Part shown: one piece after another, positions 22,354-34,338 of the stretch
Layout: every line of letters begins with the position of its first letter
Numbering within the stretch: the first letter of the stretch is position 1
NCBI GenBank assembly: GCA_018970545.1
Contig: JAGWWC010000002.1
Span: 62,001 to 126,000, forward strand
Length of the DNA: 64,000 nucleotides
Direction of reading: 5' to 3'
Origin: Betaproteobacteria bacterium
GTDB lineage: Bacteria; Pseudomonadota; Gammaproteobacteria; Burkholderiales; Burkholderiaceae_A
The notes under the pieces: model-generated
Told to the model about the DNA's origin: nothing
Databases searched by the model: none
What the model saw: the letters and a program-made list of their open reading frames with translations, nothing else
Translations under genes and position numbers: made by a program

Positions 22354-23313
22354 TCAGTCCACTCGGGCACCGGTTGATTTCACAACGGGCTCGTAGCGCT
22401 GCCGCTCTTGTGCCATAAAACGGCCGAATGTCTCTGCTGAGGTTGGCGTTGGCTCGGCCATCAGTGCAGCAAAGCGTTGGCGAACTTCCGATGAATTCAA
22501 TGCAGCAGTGAAGATCTGATTCAGTCGATTCACAGTGTCGGTCGGAGTTCCCGCCGGGGCGACGATGCCCCACCAGGTGTCGATCGCAAAGCCCGGCAGG
22601 CTTTCCGCGATTGGGGGTACATCGGGCAGTACTGGACTGCGTTGTGCGCTGGTGACGGCAAGGGCCCGAAGTCGGCCTGACTTGATGTTTGCGGCAGCGG
22701 TCGCCAGATTGTCAATATTGAAATCTACCTGCCCGGAGAGCAGCCCGAGTTGGGCGGGTGCGCCACCGTTATAGGGGATATGCACCGCGAAGATGCCCGC
22801 CGATTGCTTCAACATTTCTCCGGCGAGGTGGCCTGCGCTGCCATTTCCCCCGGAGCCGTAATTGAGCTTTCCGGGATTGGCTTTCGCGTAGCGAATGAAA
22901 TCGCTGATTGATTTGATACCAAGACGGTCTGCGGCGTCGGTATTCATGACGACAACATTGGGCACTCGAACCATTTGGGTGACCGGTGCGAAGTCCTTGC
23001 CCGCATCATATGGCATTTTGTTAAACAGCCAAGGATTGATGGCATGGGTCGCAGTGGCAGCGATACCCAGTGTTCGTCCATCGGGCGTTGCCTTGGCAAC
23101 CATACTGACGCCGAGATTTCCTCCAGCGCCTGGCCGGTTCTCAATAATGATTGGCCCGAGTCCTTCACGGGCACGCTCCGCCAATGCCCGAACGGTGAGG
23201 TCAATCGGCCCGCCTGCCGCATAAGGAACGATGATGCGCGTCGGCTGTTGGGCCGATAGGGGTGCAGTGAGTGCGAGAAAAGAAACGATCAGCAAAACGA
23301 TTCGGCCTGACAT
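22354..23313 (-). CDS. Tripartite tricarboxylate transporter (Bug family) substrate-binding protein
   Basis: Signal peptide, IIVPYAAGGPIDLTVRALAERA, NRPGAGGNLGVSMVAKATPDGRTLG. Confidence 0.93.
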   Translation of the reverse strand: MSGRIVLLIVSFLALTAPLSAQQPTRIIVPYAAGGPIDLTVRALAERAREGLGPIIIENRPGAGGNLGVSMVAKATPDGRTLGIAATATHAINPWLFNKMPYDAGKDFAPVTQMVRVPNVVVMNTDAADRLGIKSISDFIRYAKANPGKLNYGSGGNGSAGHLAGEMLKQSAGIFAVHIPYNGGAPAQLGLLSGQVDFNIDNLATAAANIKSGRLRALAVTSAQRSPVLPDVPPIAESLPGFAIDTWWGIVAPAGTPTDTVNRLNQIFTAALNSSEVRQRFAALMAEPTPTSAETFGRFMAQERQRYEPVVKSTGARVD

Positions 23314-23418
23314 AAAGGAACCTTTCGATGTGTTGGACGTTGGACCGTCTTGCGGCCCGTCGATGGCCGTAGAATAACGGCATCACGCCGAAACCCCTAG
23401 AGCCTTTCATTAGTCCCC

Positions 23419-24651
23419 ATGCCGGTCAACCTTCCGCTTCCCAATCCCGCAGACCTCCATCCGGTAGCTGGTGTGCAGCTGGGTGTGGCCAGTGCCGGAA
23501 TCCGTAAAGGCGGCCGACGTGATGTGCTGGTCGTTGCCCTCGCCCAAGGGTCTGCGGTGGCTGGTGTGTTTACTCGAAATGCATTTTGTGCGGCGCCCGT
23601 CCAGGTCTGCCAGTCCCATCTGGCCGCAGGCCCTGAGGGCGGCGCGCGCGCTTGGGTAGTCAATACGGGATGCGCGAATGCGGGTACAGGCGAGCAGGGC
23701 CTGATGAATGCGAGAACGACAGTTGAATTTCTTGCCGCTGAATTAAAGCTTCAGCCGACGCAGATCTTGCCGTTTTCCACTGGGGTCATTCTGGAGCATC
23801 TGCCAATGGATCGCCTGCTGCCTGGCATCAAGGCCGCATGCGCAGGCCTGGGCCAGGCCGACTGGCTGGAGGCCGCGCAGGCCATCATGACCACGGACAC
23901 GCAACCCAAGGCTTACTCGACGCGTCGGATGATCAATGGGAAGCAGGTCACGATTACCGGCATTTCAAAAGGCGCTGGCATGATCCGGCCCAATATGGCA
24001 ACGATGCTGGGATATGTCGCGACCGATGCCGCCATCGAGCGTCAGCTTTTACAGCGGTTGGTGCAGCAGGCTGCCGATGAATCATTTAACGCGATTACGA
24101 TTGACGGAGATACCTCAACGAATGATTCATTCGTTGTCGCGGCCACTGGCGCGGGTGGCCTGAGGCTGCGCTCTGAAGAAGATTCGGAATGGAACGAGTT
24201 TCGCCAGGCCTTTATCGGCGTCTGTCGGGCGCTTGCTCAGGCGATTGTGCGTGATGGCGAGGGTGCAACAAAGTTCATCACGATCCGGGTCCAGCAGGCC
24301 GCCTCTCGCGAAGAAGCCCGCCAAGTGGGTTATGCCATTGCCCACTCTCCGCTGGTCAAGACCGCATTTTTTGCGAGCGATCCCAATCTCGGCCGAATTC
24401 TGGCTGCAATCGGCTACAGCGGTGTGCTGGGACTTGATGTGAATCGGCTTCAGGTATTTCTCAACGATGTCTTGGTCGCCGAGCACGGCGGCCGGGCTGC
24501 CACGTACACTGAGTCGGACGGCCAGCGGGTGATGCAGCAGTCTGAGATTACGGTATCGGTGAAACTGAATCGCGGAGATCATGAGGCATCGGTCTACACC
24601 TGCGATCTTTCGCACGACTATGTTTCGATCAATGCAGATTATCGATCTTAG
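23419..24651 (+). CDS. argJ: Bifunctional ornithine acetyltransferase/N-acetylglutamate synthase
   Basis: [40 protein letters not shown], autoprocessing-site [11 protein letters not shown]. Confidence 0.97.
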   Translation: MPVNLPLPNPADLHPVAGVQLGVASAGIRKGGRRDVLVVALAQGSAVAGVFTRNAFCAAPVQVCQSHLAAGPEGGARAWVVNTGCANAGTGEQGLMNARTTVEFLAAELKLQPTQILPFSTGVILEHLPMDRLLPGIKAACAGLGQADWLEAAQAIMTTDTQPKAYSTRRMINGKQVTITGISKGAGMIRPNMATMLGYVATDAAIERQLLQRLVQQAADESFNAITIDGDTSTNDSFVVAATGAGGLRLRSEEDSEWNEFRQAFIGVCRALAQAIVRDGEGATKFITIRVQQAASREEARQVGYAIAHSPLVKTAFFASDPNLGRILAAIGYSGVLGLDVNRLQVFLNDVLVAEHGGRAATYTESDGQRVMQQSEITVSVKLNRGDHEASVYTCDLSHDYVSINADYRS

Positions 24652-24659
24652 GCCTTACC

Positions 24660-25514
24660 GTGACCAACTCTACCTACGATTTAATCGACAAGCTGAATCA
24701 ACTCTTGCCGCGAATTCCGGCCAAGCCCGATTTTGCATCCGTCAAAGCGATGCGCTGGAGTCGCCGACCGACCCTGCTGGGTCATGTATCGTATCTTGAG
24801 CCGGTGACTCAAGTTGCAGAGATCCATTTTTCTGATTTGCAGCATATTGATCGACAGCGGCAGCTGGTCGAACAAAATACACGGCAGTTCTTATCCCGTA
24901 GGCCTGCGAACAATGTCCTGATGACCGGCGCCCGCGGCACCGGAAAGTCCTCGTTGGTGCGGGCCTGCTTGACTGAATTTCATGGCCAAGGCCTGCGGGT
25001 TATTGAGGTGGAAAAACAAGACCTCATGGATTTGCCGCGACTGGTCGAGACGGTTGCCAACGCGCCGTATCGTTTCATTATCTTCTGTGATGATCTTTCG
25101 TTTGAATCCGGCGACTCGGGCTACAAGGCCCTAAAGTCGGTGCTCGATGGATCCGTCTCGGCCCAGTCTGACAATCTACTGATCTACGCCACTTCGAATC
25201 GCCGGCATCTGATGCCGGAGCACATGAGCGAAAATCTTGAGACACGCTACGAGGCCACCGGCGAGATTCATCCCGGCGAGACGGTGGAAGAAAAAATCTC
25301 CTTATCAGAGCGGTTTGGACTATGGGTATCGTTTTACAGTTTTAGTCAGCAGGATTATCTCGATATCGTGGTTCATTGGCTCAGGCATTACGGCTGCTCG
25401 GATGAGCTGATTCAGCAGGCCCGGCAGCCCGCCCTGCAGTGGGCGCTTGAGCGGGGATCGCGATCCGGCCGAGTGGCATTGCATTTCGCCCGTGATTGGG
25501 CGGGCCGGCATTGA
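24660..25514 (+). CDS. DUF815-family AAA ATPase
   Basis: NNVLMTGARGTGKSSLVRACL Walker A, FIIFCDDLSFE, LLIYATSNRRHLMPE; adjacent to argJ. Confidence 0.85.
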   Translation: MTNSTYDLIDKLNQLLPRIPAKPDFASVKAMRWSRRPTLLGHVSYLEPVTQVAEIHFSDLQHIDRQRQLVEQNTRQFLSRRPANNVLMTGARGTGKSSLVRACLTEFHGQGLRVIEVEKQDLMDLPRLVETVANAPYRFIIFCDDLSFESGDSGYKALKSVLDGSVSAQSDNLLIYATSNRRHLMPEHMSENLETRYEATGEIHPGETVEEKISLSERFGLWVSFYSFSQQDYLDIVVHWLRHYGCSDELIQQARQPALQWALERGSRSGRVALHFARDWAGRH

Positions 25515-25534
25515 CTGAACTCGGCTGATTCCGC

Positions 25535-25972
25535 TTGGCACGCCCATCACCGCGCACGAATACCCCTATTTCAACCGCCGCACCCCTGCAGGTGGTGGTG
25601 GCCATGTTGCGCCGGCCGGATGGTGCCGTGCTGCTGTCGACTCGGCCCCCAGGCAAGGCCTTCGCGGGCTGGTGGGAGTTTCCAGGCGGAAAAATTGAAT
25701 CGCAGGAAACACCGCAGCAGGCGCTGATTCGGGAGTGTCAGGAGGAGATTGGCATTCGGGTCTTGGAGCTCTCATCCGCATGGACGATTGGACATACCTA
25801 TCCGCATGCGGCAGTTGAGTTGCATTTTCATTGGGTGAATCGCTGGATCGGAACACCACAGCCCATTGAGGGCCAGCAGCTACTGTGGGTAGCGACCGAC
25901 CAGGCCTGGCCTTACCCCATCTTGCCGGCGACCGCACCACTACTGCAGCGAATTAGAAATTACAAAGGGTGA
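25535..25972 (+). CDS. NUDIX hydrolase (MutT-like, 8-oxo-dGTP diphosphatase)
   Basis: Nudix box GKIESQETPQQALIRECQEEIGI; TTG start, N-terminus uncertain. Confidence 0.88.
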   Translation: MARPSPRTNTPISTAAPLQVVVAMLRRPDGAVLLSTRPPGKAFAGWWEFPGGKIESQETPQQALIRECQEEIGIRVLELSSAWTIGHTYPHAAVELHFHWVNRWIGTPQPIEGQQLLWVATDQAWPYPILPATAPLLQRIRNYKG

Positions 25973-26753
25973 GCTCAAACGGGATTTCTTGCTCGATCCC
26001 CTTCAGGTGCATGGTGGATTCAAGCTGACGAAATCTTACTGAGACCACATATTTATTGGCACTAATTTCGGCAACGACCTCGGGTTGTTTGGGAACAGCG
26101 ACGCGAATAATTTGAATTTGTCGGCCGTCCATCGAGAGCTCAAAGTAGCCGCGGGTGGCCAAGTAAGACTCTGGTCGGGTCCCTTCCCGAAGCAGCTTTA
26201 AGACAATCTCGACGCCTTCGTAGACGGGCAATAGCGAATTGACCCAGTCATTGAGCATGGACTGTCGAACCTCAAGCGGCCGATGAAGCCAGACGTGGAG
26301 TGAGGGGATATCAAATTCACAGATACCACCCGGAATACCAAATCGGCCTTTTAGGAGTTGCAGCCATTCATGCTCTGGAATGTGCTGGCCGAGACGTGTA
26401 TTGGAAGAGGATAAAGCGTTGAAGATATTCTGAATTCGATTCAGCAAATCATCCAATGCCTCTTGCGAGACTCCTGGCTTGCCGGCAAATTGATTCAGTC
26501 GGGCCCGCTGACGATCGAGTTCTTGCAGCAATTCCGATTTGATATCACCACGCCCGCCGACAAGATCAAAAAGCTCAAAAACTGACCAGAGCGCAGCCTG
26601 ATGGCCGAATGCGGTGGGGTACTGGTTGAATTCCTGACACCGCTTAAACAGGCTCTCAATTCGAAGCAAAGAGCGAATCCGCTCATTGCAAGGGAACTCA
26701 AAGGTCATCCAGCCCGGAGGGGCCGCCACTGCGGGCAGGGTGGGATCGCTCAT
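25953..26753 (-). CDS. zapD: Cell division protein ZapD (DUF1342)
   Basis: FEFPCNERIRSLLRIESLFKR, neighbour of coaE. Confidence 0.92.
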   Translation of the reverse strand: MSDPTLPAVAAPPGWMTFEFPCNERIRSLLRIESLFKRCQEFNQYPTAFGHQAALWSVFELFDLVGGRGDIKSELLQELDRQRARLNQFAGKPGVSQEALDDLLNRIQNIFNALSSSNTRLGQHIPEHEWLQLLKGRFGIPGGICEFDIPSLHVWLHRPLEVRQSMLNDWVNSLLPVYEGVEIVLKLLREGTRPESYLATRGYFELSMDGRQIQIIRVAVPKQPEVVAEISANKYVVSVRFRQLESTMHLKGIEQEIPFELTLCNF

Positions 26754-26760
26754 CCCTGAA

Positions 26761-27378
26761 TTATGAATGAATTAATTGCTCATGCAGGGCATTGACCTGC
26801 TGGGTGAGATGTTCAACGCTGCCATCGTTATTCAGTAGGTAGGTGGCGTTGGCCCGCCGCTCTTCGCGGCTCGCCTGCACCGCCATGATGGCCAGCACAT
26901 CCTCCCGGCGCAGCCCACTGCGTTGCATCACCCGTTGAATTTGCGTCTCTTTGGCACAGTCCACCACAATGACCCCGTTGTTGTCGACTTCTGTTGGGCC
27001 GGGGCCAGTCGGGCTGCGGCGGGTTTCGATCCATAACGGAACCATATAAATGGCGTAGGGGTCAGCGGCTAAGGCCAGGGCGGCCTGCGCATCGCGCCGG
27101 ATCATGGGATGCAGGATTGCCTCGAGTTGCCGCCGTGCTGCTGGATCGGAAAAGATTTTGGTCCTTGCCCGGTCACGATCCAGGCCACCATCTTGCGCAA
27201 TGTAGTCCTGGCCCAACGCAGATCGGATGGCGGCGATGGCATCGCCCCCCGGGGCGGTGAGCTGCCGAGACAAGGCATCGGCATCGACCACTGTGATTCC
27301 CTTGGAGGCGAATTGCTCAGCTGCGAGACTCTTGCCCGAGCCGATCCCACCAGTGAGTATGAAGATGCGCCTAGCCAA
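26761..27378 (-). CDS. coaE: Dephospho-CoA kinase
   Basis: FILTGGIGSGKSLAAEQFASKGITVVDADALSRQL; probable TTG start at 27378. Confidence 0.93.
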   Translation of the reverse strand: MARRIFILTGGIGSGKSLAAEQFASKGITVVDADALSRQLTAPGGDAIAAIRSALGQDYIAQDGGLDRDRARTKIFSDPAARRQLEAILHPMIRRDAQAALALAADPYAIYMVPLWIETRRSPTGPGPTEVDNNGVIVVDCAKETQIQRVMQRSGLRREDVLAIMAVQASREERRANATYLLNNDGSVEHLTQQVNALHEQLIHS

Positions 27379-28123
27379 GATGAATCCAAGTGATGATGCC
27401 GCCGAGTGCCAGCGCGGGACCAAAGGCGATGCGTTGCTCGAGAAATGCGCTGGTTCTTGGATCAGAAACACCGGCGTCCTGTTTCAGCCGGTGCTGCCAC
27501 AAACGCTGCAATCCAGCGGCTGCCAGCCCGGCAAGACTGGCCGCCAGCCAAACCAGCGGAATTGACTGCCAGCCGAGCCAGGCGCCGAGGCCCGCGCTCA
27601 TCGCGAAGTCTCCTCGGCCCATGGCCTGAACACCTTTTGATTTCCGGAAACCTGCCGTGATGAGCCAGAGCAGCAGGTAGCCTACTGCACAGCCTACGAT
27701 TCCATCGGCCAGTGTGACTGCCTGAGGCGGAAAGTCCATTCCATGGGCGATTAAACCGGTCGCCGCCAGCAGCCCGGTGAGCGGATCGGGCAGCAGACGG
27801 CATTGCGCATCCACCTTTGTCAGCAGCACCAGCAGCGTTGCCAGCAATCCGATGAGCCCGGCCGCCGTTATGCTCGCTGCCAGATCATGACCCTGCAGCT
27901 GTGGGATTACGGCGATGAATAAGATCAATGCCACTGCAGCTACGAGCAGCCACCAGGGCATCGAGATCCGTCGCAGCTGCTCTGCTGTCTCACCATTCAC
28001 CCATCGGGCAACGCTTCGATTGCCCAGCCGAGAAAGTGGCTCAAGTGCCATCAGGGCGACTGCTGTGCAAAACATTGCAGCTGCAATTGAAGACAAATCC
28101 CCGGCGCCGATCTGAAGTGGCAT
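27371..28123 (-). CDS. Prepilin peptidase-like A24 protease lacking the N-terminal Cys-rich domain
   Basis: KVDAQCRLLPDPLT and MGRGDFAM catalytic-Asp motifs in a polytopic membrane protein; no N-terminal CxxC...CxxC region. Confidence 0.78.
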   Translation of the reverse strand: MPLQIGAGDLSSIAAAMFCTAVALMALEPLSRLGNRSVARWVNGETAEQLRRISMPWWLLVAAVALILFIAVIPQLQGHDLAASITAAGLIGLLATLLVLLTKVDAQCRLLPDPLTGLLAATGLIAHGMDFPPQAVTLADGIVGCAVGYLLLWLITAGFRKSKGVQAMGRGDFAMSAGLGAWLGWQSIPLVWLAASLAGLAAAGLQRLWQHRLKQDAGVSDPRTSAFLEQRIAFGPALALGGIITWIHLG

Positions 28124-28131
28124 GCGGCGTT

Positions 28132-29418
28132 TTATGAACTGGCGGTGATACTCGGACGACTGAGTCGAACGCGACGAATCAATCGGCCCTGAGTCTGCAA
28201 AATCTCCATCGGCACCTCTGCAATTTTTACAGAGACATGTGCATCGGGAAGATCTTCGAGTGTTTCGAGTAGTAATCCATTTAGAGTACGGGCGCCATCG
28301 ACGGGCAGCTGCAGACCAAGCCGGCGATTTAATTCACGAACGGGCGCAGTTCCATCCACAATAATGCTGCCATCCTCTTCCCAGTGCATGCCAGACGACT
28401 GATCGCCCGGCGCTTGCGTCGTAAATTCACCAACAAGCTCCTCGATAATGTCTTCTAAGGTGACCAGACCATCAATCTCACCGTATTCGTCGACCACAAG
28501 ACCAATGCGCTGCTTGTTTTCTTGGAAATATTGCAGCTGGGTAAAGAGCGGGGTACCACTGGGTACAAAATAGGGCTCGGTCAAAGCGTCTCGAAGTGAC
28601 GCATGGTCAAACTCATTGCGGGAGAGCAGGGCCATCGCCTTGCGCACATGCAAGATGCCAACAATATTGTGCAGGTCCCCCTCAAAGACCGGCAGCTTGT
28701 TATGAAAACAGGTAGTGAGCTGATCGATCAAGGCAGTCCGCTCTGACTCGAGGTCGAGGGCTTCAATACGGCCCCGGGGCACCATGACATCGTTGACGGT
28801 GAGATCTTCGATGTCAAAGAGATTGAGCATGATGCTGCGATGCTTGGCGGGAATGAGTCGTGTTGATTCAAGAATTGCTGTGCGCAATTCCTGGGGCGAC
28901 ATTGCCTGCTGTTGTGGTGATTCGGTGAGTTTCCGCAGTCCGATGATTCGAATCAGGCCAGAGACCATGCCGTTGACAATCACGACCAGCGGATAGCCGT
29001 ATCGCACCAGAGGCGCAAGGACCAGACTCGTTGCCATCGCGATGGGCTCCGGCCGGCTTGCACCCAATATTTTTGGTGTGATCTCCGCGAAGATGATGAT
29101 CGCAAGGGCCACCAGTCCTGTGGCAATGGCCAGCACACTGTCGTTATTGCCGAAGGACTGAATGGCCAGGGCCGTCACCAGGGCAGTGAGCGCGGCATTG
29201 ACCAGGTTATTGCCCAGCAGAATTGTCGCCAGCAGTCGATCTGTCTGGTTGAGCAATGCCAGCACGCGCCGCGCCCCACCCTTGCCCTGCTGTGCCAGGT
29301 GGCGTAGCCGGTAGCGGTTGACGGCCATCATGCTGGTTTCTGAGATCGAGAAAAAGCCCGAGATCATGAGCAGCACCAAGATCGCGGTCAGGTGGGTCCA
29401 GAAAGGCAGTTCGTTCAA
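28132..29418 (-). CDS. CNNM/DUF21-CBS domain protein (HlyC/CorC family)
   Basis: ISGFFSISETSMMAVNRYRLRHLA; VVDEYGEIDGLVTLEDIIEELVGEF. Confidence 0.92.
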   Translation of the reverse strand: MNELPFWTHLTAILVLLMISGFFSISETSMMAVNRYRLRHLAQQGKGGARRVLALLNQTDRLLATILLGNNLVNAALTALVTALAIQSFGNNDSVLAIATGLVALAIIIFAEITPKILGASRPEPIAMATSLVLAPLVRYGYPLVVIVNGMVSGLIRIIGLRKLTESPQQQAMSPQELRTAILESTRLIPAKHRSIMLNLFDIEDLTVNDVMVPRGRIEALDLESERTALIDQLTTCFHNKLPVFEGDLHNIVGILHVRKAMALLSRNEFDHASLRDALTEPYFVPSGTPLFTQLQYFQENKQRIGLVVDEYGEIDGLVTLEDIIEELVGEFTTQAPGDQSSGMHWEEDGSIIVDGTAPVRELNRRLGLQLPVDGARTLNGLLLETLEDLPDAHVSVKIAEVPMEILQTQGRLIRRVRLSRPSITASS

Positions 29419-29501
29419 AACGACCGATGGCGGTTGGCTTGTTGGGCCTGGGCCGAAGATGGCAACGCTGTAAGACTATCGGAGAACAACGGCCATGTGT
29501 T

Positions 29502-29578
<77 letters not shown>

Positions 29579-29631
29579 AAGCGAAGGCCGAAGTCTAGCA
29601 GGGAACCGATTTTCGGCTGAAATTCCTGGTC

Positions 29632-30675
29632 TTACGCGCGACGTTGCGCGAGCTGATCCAGCAGTTGGAGCAAGGCCGTTTTGTAGTCCGAGGGGGCCAG
29701 CCCTGACAGCGCTCCACGGGCAAGCTCGCATTCCCGCTGGGCTGAATCCAGCGTGGCCGTAAGAGCGCCGGTGCGCTGAATTGCCCGGACGACCCGCTCA
29801 AAATCTGCCTGATCCGGCATCTCAATGGCAGCGCGAACCATCTGTTTTTCCTGCTCGGTGCCTCTGGCCATGACCGTAATCAACGGCAGGGTGGGTTTGC
29901 CCTCGCGCAAGTCATCGCCAACACACTTGCCAATCTCCTGCTCGTTGCCGTCGTAATCCAGAGCATCGTCGATGAGCTGAAATGCGGTTCCAAGGTGCCG
30001 ACCAAAGGCGGCACAGCCCTCGATCAGTATTGGATCTGCGCTGGCAAGAACCGCCGGCACCTTTGCTGCCGCCTCGAAAAGCTTGGCGGTCTTGTAGCGG
30101 ATGACGGTGAGATAGCGCTCTTCAGTCACGTCGGGATCGTGGCAATTCATCAACTGCAGGACTTCGCCTTCGGAAATCACATTGGTGCTCTCCGCCATGA
30201 CGCTCATCACCTCAGCGGAGCCGACTTCGACCATCATTTGGAAGGCTCTGGAATACAGGAAGTCGCCCACCAGGACGCTGGCGGCGTTCCCAAAGAGCAC
30301 GTTCGCGGTGGTCTGGCCGCGACGGAGCTCGGATTCATCGACCACGTCGTCATGGAGCAGGGTTGCGGTATGAATGAATTCCACAACAGCGGCCATGAGC
30401 CGGGAGCGATCTGGTGTCAGCAATGCTTGGCCAGACCCTGAAGCATGTAAGTGTGCACTCATTGCCCCGGAAAGCATTAATAATAGGGATGGTCGGACCC
30501 GTTTTCCACCACTTTGGATGATGTATTCGGCCACTTGGCCAATGAGGGGGACCTCGGATGCCAGGCGATCCCGAATCAGCCGATCTACGGCCGCCATCTC
30601 GGCGCTGACGATGGCCTGGGGCCCTGTGGGGGCGGACACAGTGGGAGCAGAAATGGGGTCGATGACGGCGTTCAC
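29632..30675 (-). CDS. ispB: Polyprenyl diphosphate synthase (octaprenyl type)
   Basis: GGKRVRPSLLLMLSGA, LLHDDVVDESELRRGQ (FARM/DDxxD), QLIDDALDYDG; GTG start at 30675 inferred. Confidence 0.92.
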   Translation of the reverse strand: MNAVIDPISAPTVSAPTGPQAIVSAEMAAVDRLIRDRLASEVPLIGQVAEYIIQSGGKRVRPSLLLMLSGAMSAHLHASGSGQALLTPDRSRLMAAVVEFIHTATLLHDDVVDESELRRGQTTANVLFGNAASVLVGDFLYSRAFQMMVEVGSAEVMSVMAESTNVISEGEVLQLMNCHDPDVTEERYLTVIRYKTAKLFEAAAKVPAVLASADPILIEGCAAFGRHLGTAFQLIDDALDYDGNEQEIGKCVGDDLREGKPTLPLITVMARGTEQEKQMVRAAIEMPDQADFERVVRAIQRTGALTATLDSAQRECELARGALSGLAPSDYKTALLQLLDQLAQRRA

Positions 30676-30809
30676 TGCGGCATTATGACACCCCGAATTT
30701 CGGGGATTTTGCGGCGGGTCTGCGCCGCTCGGCGCAAAAATCATTTGACGAAACAGTCACTTAGGGATAAATTGGCGGGTTTCCGAAATTCAAAGCAAGA
30801 AGGCCAGCC

Positions 30810-31121
30810 ATGTACGCCGTAATCAAGACCGGGGGTAAACAATATCGCGTCACCGCCGGCATGACTCTCAAAGTGGAATCCCTCGTCGCTGATGTGGGCA
30901 GCAAGGTGGTTTTGGATCAGGTGCTTGCCGTGGGCGAGGGAGAAGCAGTGGTGGTCGGCTCGCCCCGGGTGCAGGGTGCAACGGTTCAGGCCACGGTGGT
31001 CTCGCATGGCCGGCACGACAAGGTGCGGATCTTCAAGCACCGTCGTCGCAAGCACTTCGCGAAGAGCCAAGGTCATCGGCAGAACTACACTGAATTGAAT
31101 ATTGTTGAGATCAAGAAGTAA
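30810..31121 (+). CDS. rplU: 50S ribosomal protein L21
   Basis: [14 protein letters not shown]...[22 protein letters not shown]. Confidence 0.98.
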   Translation: MYAVIKTGGKQYRVTAGMTLKVESLVADVGSKVVLDQVLAVGEGEAVVVGSPRVQGATVQATVVSHGRHDKVRIFKHRRRKHFAKSQGHRQNYTELNIVEIKK

Positions 31122-31175
31122 TTTGGGCGGCTCACTCCCCAATGGGGGAGTGGCGCCTCTGAGTGAGGATTAAAA

Positions 31176-31433
31176 ATGGCACAGAAAAAAGGCGGCGGCA
31201 GTACGCGAAATGGGCGGGACTCCGAGGCCAAACGGCTCGGCGTAAAGGTGTTTGGAGGTGAGCAGATCGCCGCGGGCAGCATCATCGTGCGCCAGCGGGG
31301 CACACAGTTTCATGCGGGCGAAAATGTCGGCATGGGCAAGGATCACACCCTGTTCGCACTGACCCCCGGCCGGGTGAGGTTCGCAGTTCGCGGCCCACTG
31401 AATCGCTCTACCGTCAGCGTCGTGGCGGAATAG
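31176..31433 (+). CDS. rpmA: 50S ribosomal protein L27
   Basis: [28 protein letters not shown]. Confidence 0.98.
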   Translation: MAQKKGGGSTRNGRDSEAKRLGVKVFGGEQIAAGSIIVRQRGTQFHAGENVGMGKDHTLFALTPGRVRFAVRGPLNRSTVSVVAE

Positions 31434-31450
31434 GTTTCTCAATTCTGTAG

Positions 31451-33729
<2,279 letters not shown>

Positions 33730-33752
<23 letters not shown>

Positions 33753-34266
33753 TGGCTTCAGATGACTCAGGCCGAAGCTGCAGTTCTTCCTGCGAAAAGA
33801 TCAGGCCCGAGAGTTCGGCAAGCGCGGAACGATAGACATCGCGTTTGAATTCAATCACTGATTCCAACGGAATCCAGTAATCGTGCCAACGCCAGGCGTC
33901 GAATTCCGGTTTTTCTAGGTTGTTGCGCAGGCTGACATCGCAGTCCCGGCCCAACATCTTGAGCAAAAACCAAATCTGTTTCTGGCCTCGATAGTGGCCA
34001 CGCCATTCACGACGTACCCAGCGCTCGGGCACATCGTAGTGCAGCCAATCTCGGGTCCGGCCGATGATTTCGACGTGATGGGGCTTGAGCCCGGTCTCTT
34101 CTTCGAGTTCACGGAACATCGCCTGCTCGGGCGCCTCGCCAGATTTGATGCCGCCTTGGGGAAACTGCCAAGCGTGTTCGCGGACCCGTTTGCCCCAGAA
34201 GACCTGGCGCTGGCCGTTGATCAGGATGATGCCCACATTCGGACGGTATCCGTTTTCGTCAAGCAT
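33730..34266 (-). CDS. rppH: RNA pyrophosphohydrolase
   Basis: [27 protein letters not shown], Nudix box [23 protein letters not shown]. Confidence 0.95.
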
Positions 34267-34338
34267 GATGGCGTGATGGTGTGGCGGCGGGCACAAAAGA
34301 ATTGGTCATAAAATGCTATCGATTATAAGAGGGCCATC

